The position numbers and the translations under genes are program-made. A model generated the notes under the pieces. The model searched no databases, was not told the origin of the DNA, and worked only from the letters and a program-made list of their open reading frames with translations. Positions 21,700 through 33,620 of a stretch of 64,000 nt of DNA are shown one piece after another (the first letter of the stretch is position 1; every line of letters begins with the position of its first letter). This DNA comes from Cryptomeria japonica (taxonomy: Eukaryota > Streptophyta > Pinopsida > Cupressales > Cupressaceae): assembly GCF_030272615.1 (NCBI RefSeq), contig NC_081411.1, positions 824,842,397 to 824,906,396 on the forward strand. Direction: 5' to 3'.

Positions 21700-24145
21700 T
21701 TTTGGTGAACCCAACGTGAACTAACAACAATTTAACCTTCTTTATTTTCTGTGTGATTTTTGCAGATTGTGTGGATTTTTCATTTTTTGCAGGTTGCACA
21801 AATTTTGAGAAAAGATTTTTCCATCATGCAATCAAGCATTCATCATCACACAATCACATAGACAACATCACGCATTCAACCCTTTAGGGTCAGGCATTTA
21901 TTTTGATAGGGTCACACAATCGCCCTGTCCAGATCGCGCAATCACCCTTTCAGGATCACGCATTCGCAGGAAGCTTTGCTGTTTAATTTTTTTTCTTCCG
22001 TCTGTTATTTGTTCTGTTTAATTCTGCCTCAAATTGGGTTAATCTGGGATCAAATTGCTTTTATTTTATGATTTGATTATAATAGTTTATGGCAAGAAAA
22101 GTTTAGTTTAGGATTTTAGGTGCAAGAAGGACGAAACAACAAAGGAGAGAAGCCAAACGCTATCAAAAGGTTCTCCAGGCAGAAAAATTGATACAGGATT
22201 TGGAAGAGCAACTGGCCTTAGATAGATATAATAGCCCAGTTCTTTCTTATACAGTTAAATATGATCTAATCAATATTGAATGGATGATGAGAGATTTGGC
22301 TAGGGCTTCACCATTGGTTATGCAGGTTCCTGATCGGGTTTAGTTTCCTTTTATTTTTTTTGTTTTTAACTTTTATTGTTGTTTGCCTTCTGTCACACAA
22401 TCATCTTGTTAGTGCTACGCAATTGATCAGTCTTCATCACACATTCGGTTTGTCAAATTTACCCATTCGCTCTATCAGGTTCACACATTTGGTCTGTAAA
22501 CATCACACAATCACACATATATAATTACGCATTTGCTTGTGTCAAGTTTTGAGTTTTTGTTTTTTGTTAGTTTGGTGTTACTACTAATCTTCTGTTTACA
22601 GCTTGTGGTGGATTTGTAGAGAGGATTAGATTAATATTTTTGCATGCACACTTTACACTTCATTTTTGGTGCTTAAAATGAACATGGGCTAAAATTGACA
22701 TGCATGGATAATCTCACACTTCGTTGTTGGTGCTTAAAATGAACAAGGGCTAAAATTGACATGCATGGATAATCTCACACTTCGTTGTTGGTTCTTAAAA
22801 TGAACATGGGATAAAATTGACATACATGTATCTCACACTTGGTTTTTGGTGCTTAAAATCAACAAATGGTTAAAATTGACATGTATACCTTCATATTTCG
22901 ATTTGGTGTTTAAAATAGACATGCACATGTGTATCTAACACCTAAATTTGGGCTATAAAACAAATGTGAATCGGGTTGCATTAGATTAAATCATTTGTCT
23001 TTTTCTTAAGGTAAAGTATTTTTATTGTGTCTGGGGTGGACCTACTGTTGCACTAACTGACTTTCCACCCGCCTTCGGGGTCTTGGGAGAAAGAAGGAAG
23101 GTGACAATGACATCCAAATTTTCTTTTATTCTACGTAGTGAGGGGTATCTTTGACTAGGGATTTCATCACCCCACAGAGGTACTTCGAATTGGGATGCGT
23201 TGGGGATATCATATCTCCCAGCATACTCTCGAGTGGGTTTTTCGAGCCCCTATATAAATATACTGGTCAAGTGGCTAGAGTGTTGAGTGAATTCGATGTA
23301 TGTGGGTGTCTTCCCTACACTGATAAGCTCAACTAAAGCCTTAATTGGATTGCTCTGAGAATCCATCGTTGGATCGGGACCCCTCAAAACCTAATACTAT
23401 GAACCAATTTAGTTGCCAAAAATCCTACATTCAGTGGTTCCGGGAGTGCGGATCGTACCCCATAGATACCCCTCATGTACCTTACGTTATGAGACAAAAA
23501 TCCCTTGGTGATAAGATCTTTGGATCTTCGGGGTAAGAGAGACTGGCATGCCCAAGAATTTTGTGTCGTGGAGTGGAGCCAATGCTGCCAGACTCTCTAT
23601 CTGTCCATCTTGTTTCGGTATTTTGCTGCAGGGGCCTCACTAAATGGTGTCCACTTTCCAACCTAAGATTATATTCTAGGATTTTTTATGTATCATTTTG
23701 ATAGACCAGTATTGAGTCAGTCCCTTGAGCTATTTCAGGCCCTATCCCAAGTATCTCTGAATTTTTTGAGATTGTATGAAAATTGAGTGAGTCAGCTATA
23801 CATACCTACCAACAATTGTTCTTAGATTTGGAAAACTACAAAACATTGTCCTACACATGAAGTTATAGAAAACAAAGTCCATTTTGAAACCAAAACTCAA
23901 ATTCCTTACATATTTGTGACCCTAGGCAGTCTTTTCCATAGTTTTTTGCATAGTCCCACTTATGTCCTCATTATCATCTTTTGTATAGTCCCACTTACGT
24001 CCTCATTATCGTCTTTTGCATAGTTCCACTTACATCCTCAATATCGTCCTACGTCTTTTACTATCATTTCTAGTCTTTTGCATTATCATCCATATTAGTT
24101 ACATAGTCCTACATTATCATATACGTTTTCATCTAGACCTCATAT
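21700..24145 (+). other. Tat untranslated leader, with repeats
   Basis: About 2.4 kb between the LTR and the first substantial frame. Near 21820-22540 a loose repeated word (cacacaatc / cacgcattc followed by pyrimidines) recurs about a dozen times. A 57-61 bp tandem array follows at 22651-22940. Then a GC-richer stretch, 23024-23660, holds two short open frames (23151-23336 and 23345-23536) that I cannot assign. A GGTAAG donor-like site at about 23531 and a ttttgctgcag acceptor-like site at about 23631 occur there. Long leaders are usual in Tat elements. Confidence 0.6.
22651..22940. repeat. Five tandem copies of a 57-61 bp unit
   Basis: Unit pattern: ctcacacttcgttgttggtg, then cttaaaatgaacatgggcta, then aaattgacatgcatggataa. 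The cttaaaat word recurs at about 22672, 22733, 22794 and 22852, and as tttaaaat at about 22909. The first two copies are almost identical and later ones decay. The array is in the Tat leader. Confidence 0.9.
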
Positions 24146-24472
24146 ATGTCTAAGTCCATTGTCAGTTATAGGTTCATAGCATGTGCCTTCATGGGTCCCC
24201 CAGGTGATGGTTTGCTCCCCTTCGAGCAACCTAATCTAGTTCTGAATGGTGGTCAACAAGAAATCATTGATGGTCTAGCTAACTTAGCTTGGGATTTAAG
24301 AAGAAGCACACCTCAATATATAGGAGTCATACACAAGATAAAAATTGAGTCTAGGATTTCCTGTATAATTGATAGAGAGATTGAGGCTGAACAACTTCAT
24401 GAACAAATGGAAAGACTTGCATTAGAGAAATCTAGAAATGCTCGAAAGGTCTCACGTCAAAATCCTCAATAG
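24146..24472 (+). CDS. Short open frame upstream of Tat gag, unknown
   Basis: A 108-codon open frame starting MSKSIVSYRF has a helical, charged C-terminal half (EIEAEQLHEQMERLALEKS). It matches no family I know. Some Tat-clade elements (Ogre) have an extra ORF upstream of gag, and this could be a remnant of such an ORF1, but the sequence alone does not show it. Confidence 0.35.
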   Translation: MSKSIVSYRFIACAFMGPPGDGLLPFEQPNLVLNGGQQEIIDGLANLAWDLRRSTPQYIGVIHKIKIESRISCIIDREIEAEQLHEQMERLALEKSRNARKVSRQNPQ

Positions 24473-24557
24473 AGAGTTGCATATCTCATATTTACATCTA
24501 CAGTCTAGTGTTAAGTCATTGTCTTGCATAGAACCATCCTCATATAAGAAATTTTAG

Positions 24558-27091
24558 ATGCCCGTCACAAGGTCGCAGAAAGCGAAAGAAATAATGGACC
24601 CGAACAACACACAGTCTATAAACCCTACTTGGAATTTGGACATGTCAATAGGTCAACACTTAGGTACATAGACAATGTCCACCCTAAATGAATTACAACA
24701 ACACTTGACAAAGGAAGAAATTGAATCTGCACAGCAAGACCCACATGTCCTCATGATCCTAGATGCACTTATACATAGCGATAGAAAAAAGTATCTTTCG
24801 TTGTTAATACAAAATGGGGCAAAACTACCTGAGGATTTTAATGTCACAAAAATCTTACCACCAGGAAAAACTTTAGGTCAAGATAACAATCAAACACCAC
24901 CCTTGACACAAATACAAGCAATGACCTCTAGTTTCCCTCAAAACATACCTATCCAAACAAATGTCAACACAAATGCAAACTTTCAAACAAGTGTGTCATC
25001 CTCAACAATCAATGCTAGTATACCATCACAGAGCATACCAATAATATCATGTGTCTCAACACCTATTCAAACACAAGCAACAAGTGCAAGCCAACCTCCA
25101 GTTTCCTATTCTATGGGATCCACATATAGTCAACAAAATGTAAATCTAGGTATTGCCAATACAACAAGTACAATTCAACCAAACCTGGGTTCGCATATCA
25201 CCTATTTCACAATACCTAGTGGAACACACAACACACAAGGTTATAATCTTGGTACCTTCCAACAACTTCCTAGTTATGCAACCACAAATCCTTTTGTGGG
25301 ACATACACAAACACAAGGTATACCTTTGACACAAATAGATATTCTAACACAACAAATATAGAATTTACAACAACAAATGATGACCATGCAAACTGGTAAT
25401 GACAAGAAAAGCTACACAATGCAAGACTTACATCCTTATCCATTTGATCACACATTATACATGCCGCCTTCCCCACAACATTTTGAAACGACTAAATTTG
25501 ATAGATATCGAGGGAAAGGTGATCCTAGAGATCATATCAGAGAATTTTTTATGACATGTATAGAGGTTGCCTCAGAAGATACTTCTCTAATGAGACTATT
25601 TCCTAAAAGTCTGGGAGGACTGGCTTTAGAGTGGTTTTCACATTTACCACCAACCATCACATCATGGGGAGAATTAGCTGAACAATTTATTGCAAACTTC
25701 TCGCACAACATTGACACCCCAGTTACTTTGATGGACTTGTGTGCCACTAAACAATATGAGAATGAAACATTTGCATCCTTCATACAATGATGGAGGGCTC
25801 TCTATAGGAGGTGCAAGACAGTTATCCCAGAAATAGAGCAAGTGGATATGTTCATAGAAAATTTGATTCCTAAGATTAAATATCCAATACAAATGCAATG
25901 TTTAACCACATTCAAACAAATCATGGAAAAGGCTCTCAAATGTGAGAAGGGACTAGTAGAACAAGGTCTTATTAAGTATGGCAACAACAACAACAATGAC
26001 AAATCTAAGTTTTGGTCAAAAAACAAAAATGTGACCAATGATGGTATTGTAGACACCAGAATGATAAATAAAACTCAACCCGTTTTATCTTTGGGAATGA
26101 GTCTGTCATCTAATCCACATACAAGGAATAACACAACCTCAACAAAAGTAAATGCTACACAAAACATGAACACAAGATACCCCAGGGTAAATGCTCCAAG
26201 AGGAAATTGCACACCTCTAGGAGAACCTATTGAGTCAGCACTCAAAAAGTTAATACAGACAAACATGATCACTTTACCTGAAGTAAGAGTGTATGAACCA
26301 GGTCCTTTCAAACCTACATGATGGAATGATAATGATTTCTATGATTATCATCGGACTAAAGGTCACAAAATAGCAAGTTGCTACAAATTGAAAAACTTGG
26401 TCCAAGATATGATAGACCAAGGGGACATCACAATTGATATCGATAAAACCTTAGCAAATACAACTCAAATGATTTTTAAGGATCCTTTTGTTAAGCATGA
26501 CAAAGGGAAAGCTACCACATATGGTACCCAAGACAATACAACTAACTACACAAAGGTCTCATACGACTACACTATTCATGCCATTAGCTCAGGAGATATA
26601 GCAAACAATGATTCACAAGAAACACTCAACCAAGATGACCAACATCAAGACACTCACATAGATGATAACCAAATTTGCATGATATTAGAGGCACTGAAGT
26701 ACACGATGATAGAAATCTTTGTCTCAGAGACTGGGGGCATGATCAACCATCTCACTCAGGTTGGTTTGAAGATGAACTCATAGAACATATCATGGATGTC
26801 AAACATAAACATAAAGACTATGAAGAGGGATTTAACATAAATCTTGATAAAATAGCCTATGATACAAATGATACAATTGCTAAGATCACCATAACTCCCA
26901 GAGATAGAGACTATGCAGTAGTTACTCACAGATCAAAGGTAACTTTACAAGGAATACCACAAAATCAACCAACAACAATAGAGACTTACAATGTTGTTGA
27001 GCAACTTAAGAAAACTCCAGCACAAATATCATTATTTGAACTATTGCGTATTTCACCCGCTCATAGAGATATACTGGACAAAGCACTTTAA
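24558..27091 (+). pseudogene. gag: Tat gag
   Basis: The start is placed at the ATG at 24558 (MPVTRSQKAKEIMD), a typical gypsy gag N-terminus, in frame with the long open stretch 24675-25361. A Gln/Thr/Ser-rich region (residues about 100-260) precedes the capsid core at about 25480-25960: KFDRYRGKGDPRDHIREF, GLALEWFSHLPPTITSWGEL and ATKQYENETFASFIQ. Stops at 24669, 25359, 25788 and 26319 are in the same frame, and each sits where a Gln, Arg or Trp codon is expected. A frameshift lies between 26675 and 26783. I see no CCHC knuckle. Gag forms the particle that packages the element RNA. Confidence 0.85.
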
Positions 27092-27100
27092 GATTCGGTA

Positions 27101-28129
27101 GTGGATAGAGATATAGATGAAAATGCCTTCCAGTCTATGGTGGGAAATCTGACACAAGGCACATGTATTGCATTCATAGAACAAGATATTCCTAGTGATA
27201 GGCTGCTTCATAACGACCCTCTACATCTAGAAGCTTACATTCATAAGAGAAGAATCAGAAGAGTACTCATAGATGGGGGAGCCGGTCTCAACATTTGCAC
27301 TTTAAAGCTGGTCAAAGCACTAGGGTATTCTGAACTTCACATTGATTCTTCCAAGAGGATAAATATCAATGCTTATGATGATGAAGAATGCCCATCTAAA
27401 GGAATTGTAACATTACCTATACAAGTAGGACCTATAATGACAGAGGTCACTTTTCAAGTCTTGGATAGAGAGCTGGGATATAACATGTTATTGGGCCACC
27501 CATGGATCCACACAATGCAAGTAGTACCATCCACATTCCATCAATGTGTCAAATTCCTGTATAATGGTATTGAAATCACCATAAAGGGTGATCCAAATCC
27601 ATTCCAATATTGCAATTACCTAAAAGACAATGTGGATAATCAAGTACCTATCAATTACCCTGCACCTCTCACTACACAATTGGAAACATTAAAGATCACA
27701 AAAACAAAAAAGGATATGCCTACAACATCCTCCTTACAAATAAAAGATATGGGTTGTGGAGAGTATTCTATTGCAAATACTTTACATGGGAAACAATTGT
27801 CTCTTTCCCCTAAGTCCTTTGGGAAACCTCACACTACAGTGCAAAAACAAGACAAAGGAAAAGAAATTGTCGGATACACAAACTCATTCTCTTTCATTAG
27901 ATGGGGTGACTTACAAGAAGAATCCTTGAAGGAAGATATTAACCATTGGATATATAGAGAAGAAGATCATATGACAATACCCAGAATACACACAGATCAA
28001 TATGGCAATGGATTCAAAATACTCCAAAGACATGGATATGATGGTACCACAAGCCTTGGGTTGCAAAAACAAGGAAGACTAGAACCTATTGTTCCTAATG
28101 ATAATCCAAGAAATCAAGGATTGGGATAA
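27101..28129 (+). pseudogene. pol: Tat protease with C-terminal G-patch
   Basis: A 342-codon open frame. The aspartic protease core is RRVLIDGGAGLNICTLKLV (the DGGA form common in Tat elements), then QVGPIMTEVTFQVLDRELGY and NMLLGHPWIH (flap to the GHPW motif, residues about 60-145). Near the end (residues about 305-342) is a G-patch-like segment, GFKILQRHGYDGTTSLGLQK followed by QGRLEPI and NQGLG. G-patches bind nucleic acid and are known from some retroelement proteases. The frame ends at 28129 with a frameshift into the next open stretch. The protease cuts Gag-Pol into its mature parts. Confidence 0.85.
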
Positions 28130-29110
28130 GCATGTACAACATATCATAGAAGCAAGACAGTGTACCCTTGATATTCTAAATCAACCAAGGAAACCATTAG
28201 ACTACATATCACAAAGGAATTTTTCCACACAGGCACTCCCATCTTCATCTCAAACAAGTAATCAAGTACCTACATCACTTAGTGCAGAATCAGATGGAGA
28301 AGACATGAGACAATTCCTACAAGAACCTACCATTGAGTTACAAAATAATGCAGTTGTTGACACAACAGTACAAGCTAATGTGGCAACAAATGCAGGTTTA
28401 CCACCACCACCCGAATCCCACCCATGGTTATTGTCACTACTTCTACCATGAGAAGCAACTCAGGCTCAACCTAATGAAATAGATGAAGAAATATTGCAAA
28501 GGCTTATACCAGGCTTAAGAAGGGTAACTAATGTCCAAAGAAGACTAGTCAACCTACAACAAAATCAAAGACAAGAACAAGAAGAAATAAATGATGATAG
28601 CTCATATGATGAAACATATATTGAAAGTGAGATAGACTCTCATGACTATGAATTCTTATCACTCCATGATTCTAGCCCACTAGAAAGTGTAATATCAAGG
28701 AATCAAATAAAGCTTATACAGGATGAAGATACACAAAGTCAGTCAAACAATCAAGTCTTCATGTTATCAGAGTCTACTAAAGAAGCAATTGATGATTTAC
28801 CCCCAGTGCATTCACACTTGATTTATCGGGGGCAAGAAGGAAAACCAACGCTGGATTGGTTTGAAAATGATGAAGCAATTTCATAATTTATAGGAGTTAG
28901 AGAGGGATTTCCATAAGGTGATCATAAAGTAGGGTTTGTTATAGACCTGAATAGAATGACATACTTTGGAGAAGAAAGTAGTTCTGCAATAGAAGATAAG
29001 AATCAAACTACCCATAATGACAAGAGTGACTTGGGTAATCTTCCTATGGAAAGAGAAAGGTCAGCGTTACTTACAGAGGAAACAGAAGAAGTAAAATAGC
29101 AGAAGGGGAG
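28089..29110 (+). pseudogene. Tat linker between protease and RT
   Basis: A frame shifted relative to the protease stays largely open at 28089-28451 and 28494-28886, with sparse stops to about 29095. The product is Gln/Asp/Glu-rich and probably disordered (LQQNQRQEQEEINDDSSYDE). I recognise no domain. It connects the G-patch to the pre-RT segment, where the frame returns to that of the protease. Confidence 0.55.
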
Positions 29111-30544
29111 GTTGTACATAACATCCATCTGGAAAAATCGCTAAGCAAATAGGAAAAAGATAGATTCATTCATTTTTTCAAGCAATGACCTATCAAATTT
29201 TTTTGGTCCTATTCAGACATGCCAGGTTTAGACTCTGAATTAGTGTTGCATCACTTACCTTTGATACCAAGAGTTAAACCTTACAAACAAAAATTGAGAA
29301 AAATGCATCCACGTATCGCATTACTGGTTAAAATAGAACTACAAGAGTTGTTGGATGTAGGTTTTATTAGACCTATTGATTATACAAAATGGATATCCAA
29401 CCTGGTACCTATGACTAAGCCCATAGGAGGCATAAGAATCTATATTGATTTTCGGGATCTAAATAAAGCTTGTCCTAAGGATGACTTCTCGTTACCTAAT
29501 ATCGACATGATAGTTGACCTAACATCTGGAAATGAGATGCTATCCTTAATAGATGGTTTTTTAGGATACAACCAGATTAAAATTGCACCAAAAGATCAAC
29601 ATAAAACAACCTTTACATGCCCATGGGGAACATACTGCTAGAATGTGATGCCATTTGGTCTCAAAAATTCCAGAGCAACATACCAAAGAGCCATGACAAC
29701 ATTGTTTCATGACATGATCCACAACATAATGGAAGATTACATGGATGACATATTGGCTACATCACAAACAAGAGAAAGTCACCTTGTAGTTCTTACACAA
29801 ATATTTGATCGGTTGGAATAGTATAATGTCAGATTAAACCTGAAGAAATGTGTGTTTGGCGTAACAACAAGTAAACTGTTAGGGTTTATAGTGTCAAATA
29901 GAGGAATTGAAATAGACACCGCCAAGGTCAAGGCAATCATTGATATGCAACCTCCATCAATACTTAAATAACTCAGAGAGTTACAAGGAAGATTGCAATC
30001 CATAAGGAGATTCATAGCACAATTGGCAAATAAGTGTCACCCATTCCAACATTTACTTAGGAAAGGAGTTACTTTTAAAAGGACAAAACAATGCCAGGCA
30101 GCTTTCCAAGCTCTGAAAGATTATCTTTTGAACACACCAGTGCTACTATCTCCTACTCCAGGACAACCCCTATTGTTATACATATCAGAAACAAACTCAG
30201 CTCTAGGAGCTCTATTGGCACAACATGACAAAAATGGAAAAGAAAGAGTCATTTATTATATAAGTAGGACTCTGATCGACTATGAGCTTAATTATAACCC
30301 CATAGAGCAAGCATGCTTAGCAGTAATCTTTGCATCCCAAGAGATCAGACATTACATGTTGAGTCATAAGGTACAACTCATTGCACACTTTGATCCACTC
30401 AAGTACCTATTGAGCAGAGAAACATTGACCGGGCAATTGGCTAAGTGGGTTATGATCCTAAGCGTGTTTGATATAGAATACATAGACAAAAAAGCCATCA
30501 AAGGACAAATTATAGTAGATCAATTAGCAGAGGCTTCTATATAG
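29111..30544 (+). pseudogene. pol: Tat reverse transcriptase and gypsy RNase H
   Basis: The pre-RT segment FFWSYSDMPGLDSEL (about 29195-29240) leads into KPYKQKLRKMHP, GFIRPIDYTKWISNLVPM, IDFRDLNKACPKDDFSLPNI and LSLIDGFLGYNQI. MPFGLKNSRATYQRAM and DYMDDILATS (YxDD-type active site, about 29740) follow, then CVFGVTTSKLLGFIVSNRGI. RNase H covers about 30080-30540: QPLLLYISETNSALGALLAQ (catalytic Asp replaced by Glu or Ser in this stretch), RVIYYISRTL, YNPIEQACLAVIFA and YLLSRETLTGQLAKW. Stops lie at 29639, 29819, about 29969 and 30542. The frame is otherwise constant, which is compatible with loss of function mainly by point mutation. Confidence 0.9.
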
Positions 30545-30556
30545 GATAGTCACCCT

Positions 30557-31000
30557 TTGCTGATAGTCTTTCAAGACGGATTTGTGTTTAAATTAACTAC
30601 CTCTGTAATGTGGAAATTGTACTTTGATGGGTCATATACAAATCACAGATCTGGAGTAGGGATTCTCTTCATTACTCCTCAAGGGGACGTTATACTAAAG
30701 TCATTTAGGATTAATTTCCAATGCACCAACAATATGGCTAAATATGAAGCTCTCCTCATAGGGCTTTGTACAACTGTACAATGGAAAATACAAGAGTTAC
30801 CTGTCTATGGTGATTCATAGTTGATTGTAAACTAGGTCAATGATGATTACAACACTAAGGATGACAAACTCATGCCTTATAAGAAGTTGGTCGAAGATTA
30901 CAAGGAGCACTTCAACAAAATTACCTTCGAATAAATCCCAAGGATACAAAACAAGGTAGAAGATGCAATGACAACCATAGGATCTCTTCTAAATATGCCT
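30557..31000 (+). pseudogene. pol: Tat additional (archaeal-type) RNase H
   Basis: A second RNase H follows directly: MWKLYFDGSYTNHRSGVGIL (first Asp), CTNNMAKYEALLIGL (Glu), VYGDS (Asp), then stops at 30818 and about 30834 followed by PYKKLVEDYKEHF. The DGS...GVG / NN.AEYEAL / GDS signature is that of the additional RNase H of Tat-clade elements. It follows the gypsy RNase H and precedes integrase. In the relict at 5016-6430 a similar domain precedes RT instead. Confidence 0.88.
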
Positions 31001-31036
31001 GCTAATGAAACTTAGTTTGAGTTCATCATAGAACAG

Positions 31037-32362
31037 TTGATGCTACCTGCATATGAGACTCCCTTATCAGAATATGTATGTGCAATTTTGGGTCCAAAAT
31101 CACCTTGGTACAATGAAATATATACATATTTACATACTCAATACATATCACCGGATCTATCCAGGAATCAAAAGAAGACATTTATTCATCAGGCATCTAG
31201 GTACACCATTATAGATGATACTTTGTATAGAAAGGGTTTTAGTGGAACTCTTCTCCGATGCCTGGATGAGAATAAAGCACACCTTGCTTTAAAAGAAGTC
31301 CATGATGGAATCTGTGGGGCTCACCAAAGTGGTCCGCCATTGTCAAAGAAATTGTTGAGAACATGTTATTATTGGCCAACCATGGAAAAATATGCTTACA
31401 AGTATGTACAGAAGTGTAAACAATGCTAAATGTATGAAGACCTTATTCATGCACCAACACAAGATCTTCAACCCATTACGTCACCATGGCCATTTTCACA
31501 ATGGGGATTAGATCTAGTGGGTAAAATCAACCCCACTTCTTCCAATGGGCACAAGTTCATCTTGACAGCCACTGAGTACTTTACCAAATGGGTTAAGGAA
31601 ATTCCTCTAACATACACTATTGAAAAGCAGATATCAAAATTCATGCTCAACTACATTATATGTAGATATAGAGTTCCAATGTGCTTTGTTACAGATAAAG
31701 GATGCCTATTTAAAAACTAGGAAGTGAAAGAGTTGTGTGACAAATTTAACATACAACAGAGATTTGCCATGCCATATTATCCACAAAGTAATGGACAAGA
31801 AGAGGATATAAATAAAACAATATTGAAAATTCTTAAGAAAGTAGTCACTGACACAGGATGGGACTAGCATCTCTAGTTAAATCCTACTCTTTGGGCTTAC
31901 AGAATAGGAGTACGCACAGCTACAGGAGAAACACCATATTCCTTGGTCTATGGGATAGAAGCAATACTCCCCATTGAAATAGAAATACTATCTCTGAGAG
32001 TCTCCTTACAAAACATCATATTCGAGGAAGACTACAAGGTAGCAAGGTTACAACAACTCCAAACCCTTGATGAAAAAAGAGAAACAACATTTAACCATCT
32101 ACAAGGATATCAAAACAGACCAAGACAGAGTTATAATAAATGGGTCCACCCACAAACTTTTCAAGTGGGAGATCTAGTACTTAAAGAGAATCAGAGGAAC
32201 CTAGTAGAATGAGAAAGGCCAGGGAAATTCAAACCTAATTGGCTAGGTCCTTTCATTATAACAAGGGTCATAGACAATGGAGCATATAATTTGGCTACCA
32301 TGGAGGGAGATCCACTCTCTGACCCTATGAACAACATGCACCTTAAGCGATATTATACCTAA
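31037..32362 (+). pseudogene. pol: Tat integrase
   Basis: The HHCC zinc finger is at about 31290-31429 (EVHDGICGAHQSG ... YYWPTMEKYAYKYVQKCKQC). The catalytic core follows: WGLDLVGKINP (Asp), CFVTDKGCLFKN (Asp) and YYPQSNGQEEDINKTI (Glu). After this come TPYSLVYGIEAILPIEIE, then the C-terminal QVGDLVLKENQR and KPNWLGPFIITRVIDNGAYN, ending at MHLKRYYT with a stop at about 32360. Stops interrupt at 31427, 31718, about 31867, about 31876 and 32210. There is no chromodomain. Confidence 0.88.
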
Positions 32363-33499
32363 GGGCTATGTAGTTTAGGTTTTACTTTCTGCATTGCATA
32401 TCATATCATTTAAAACATCTGCATTACATATAGTTTCTTTTTTTCAAACGCATTGCATTCTCAAAATTTTTAGCAATTACATATAGCAGCATCAATAAAA
32501 CAAGGCAATTGTCCAAGTTTATCATCTATTTGTATCCAAGAGAAGCAAGGGTCATCTCCTTTCTTAGATATTCAGACATGAAGTGTATGAGGTCCTAAGG
32601 TCATTCATTTTCAACACTACCCTATGACGACACTTTACTTATGGTTGGGTAGTGATTTCACTATTTGAGACTTGTTAACCCACAATCTATCAATTGCTAT
32701 ATCTTACACATTAAGAATATCTCTAATTCATTCTAGACACTTAGTTGATTATATGACTAGTGAAAAATCTAAAATTCTACTTCAGCGTCACTGTAATTGT
32801 CTTACCCAAGTAGGTTTCATTAATTACAAGTCAAGGCAAGAAAATTAAAAGAAAAAGAGCTATGCCAAATATCCATCTCAAGGCAAAAATAAAAAGAAAT
32901 GATATATAACTGAAATATCACGCATACAAGTGCACCAAAAAGCTTGACTATGGGAACATGCAAGTAACTCCATTAGGGTTATGAACACCTACTAGAAATG
33001 GAGCAATATTTGAGCAATTACAGTCTATAACCTCGTCAGAGCTCTCAAGGCTTGCTGGCAATGAGGCACTATTCAGGATGCTTTTGAAGTTAGAATAATC
33101 CATGTAGCTAGTCATATAGGATGCTAAGGATCTTTAGTGAACACAAGAGGAGGAATTAACTCATCTCCACACACATGGGCAAAAGAAGATCAAAGTTTCA
33201 AGAACCAATGAGGAAGTTTTCCGCATCTCCATTTGTAAATCCTAGTCACTAAGTGTGTTAAGATGAATGTTCCCAGGGACCTTAGAGATTGATTGACCGC
33301 TTATCTATGAAAGGTTTTGCACCTCCATTTCAATTGGTGTATTACAAATGCAAAAGAAAACATAGTCAACCTTGTTCGAATAGGAAATGCAATTTCCTCT
33401 TGCATATTGCATTCACATAGGTCATGTCAAAAATTTATTTGTCTCCACATACATTCTGCAGATCATCATGCCATATAGGTCTGCACACTGGGGGCATAA

Positions 33500-33620
33500 C
33501 TGAAAAAATCCAAAAAATCATATAAAGTCCTGAAAAAATCCTAAACAATCATATAAAGTCCCGAAAAAACCAAAAAATCATATAAAGTTCTGAAAAATCC
33601 TAAAAATCATGTAATGTCCT
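33500..33620. repeat. Four tandem copies of a 29-30 bp unit
   Basis: Unit pattern ctgaaaaaatcc followed by aaaaaatcatataaagtc. The copies become irregular after 33620, but the tcctgaaaaaatc and ccaaaaaca words recur to about 33900. Confidence 0.85.

Noticed and set aside
21700-21725. Primer-binding site of the Tat element assigned to a specific tRNA
   Set aside because: ttttggtgaacccaacgtgaa lies in the right place but I could not match it confidently to a tRNA 3' end by eye.
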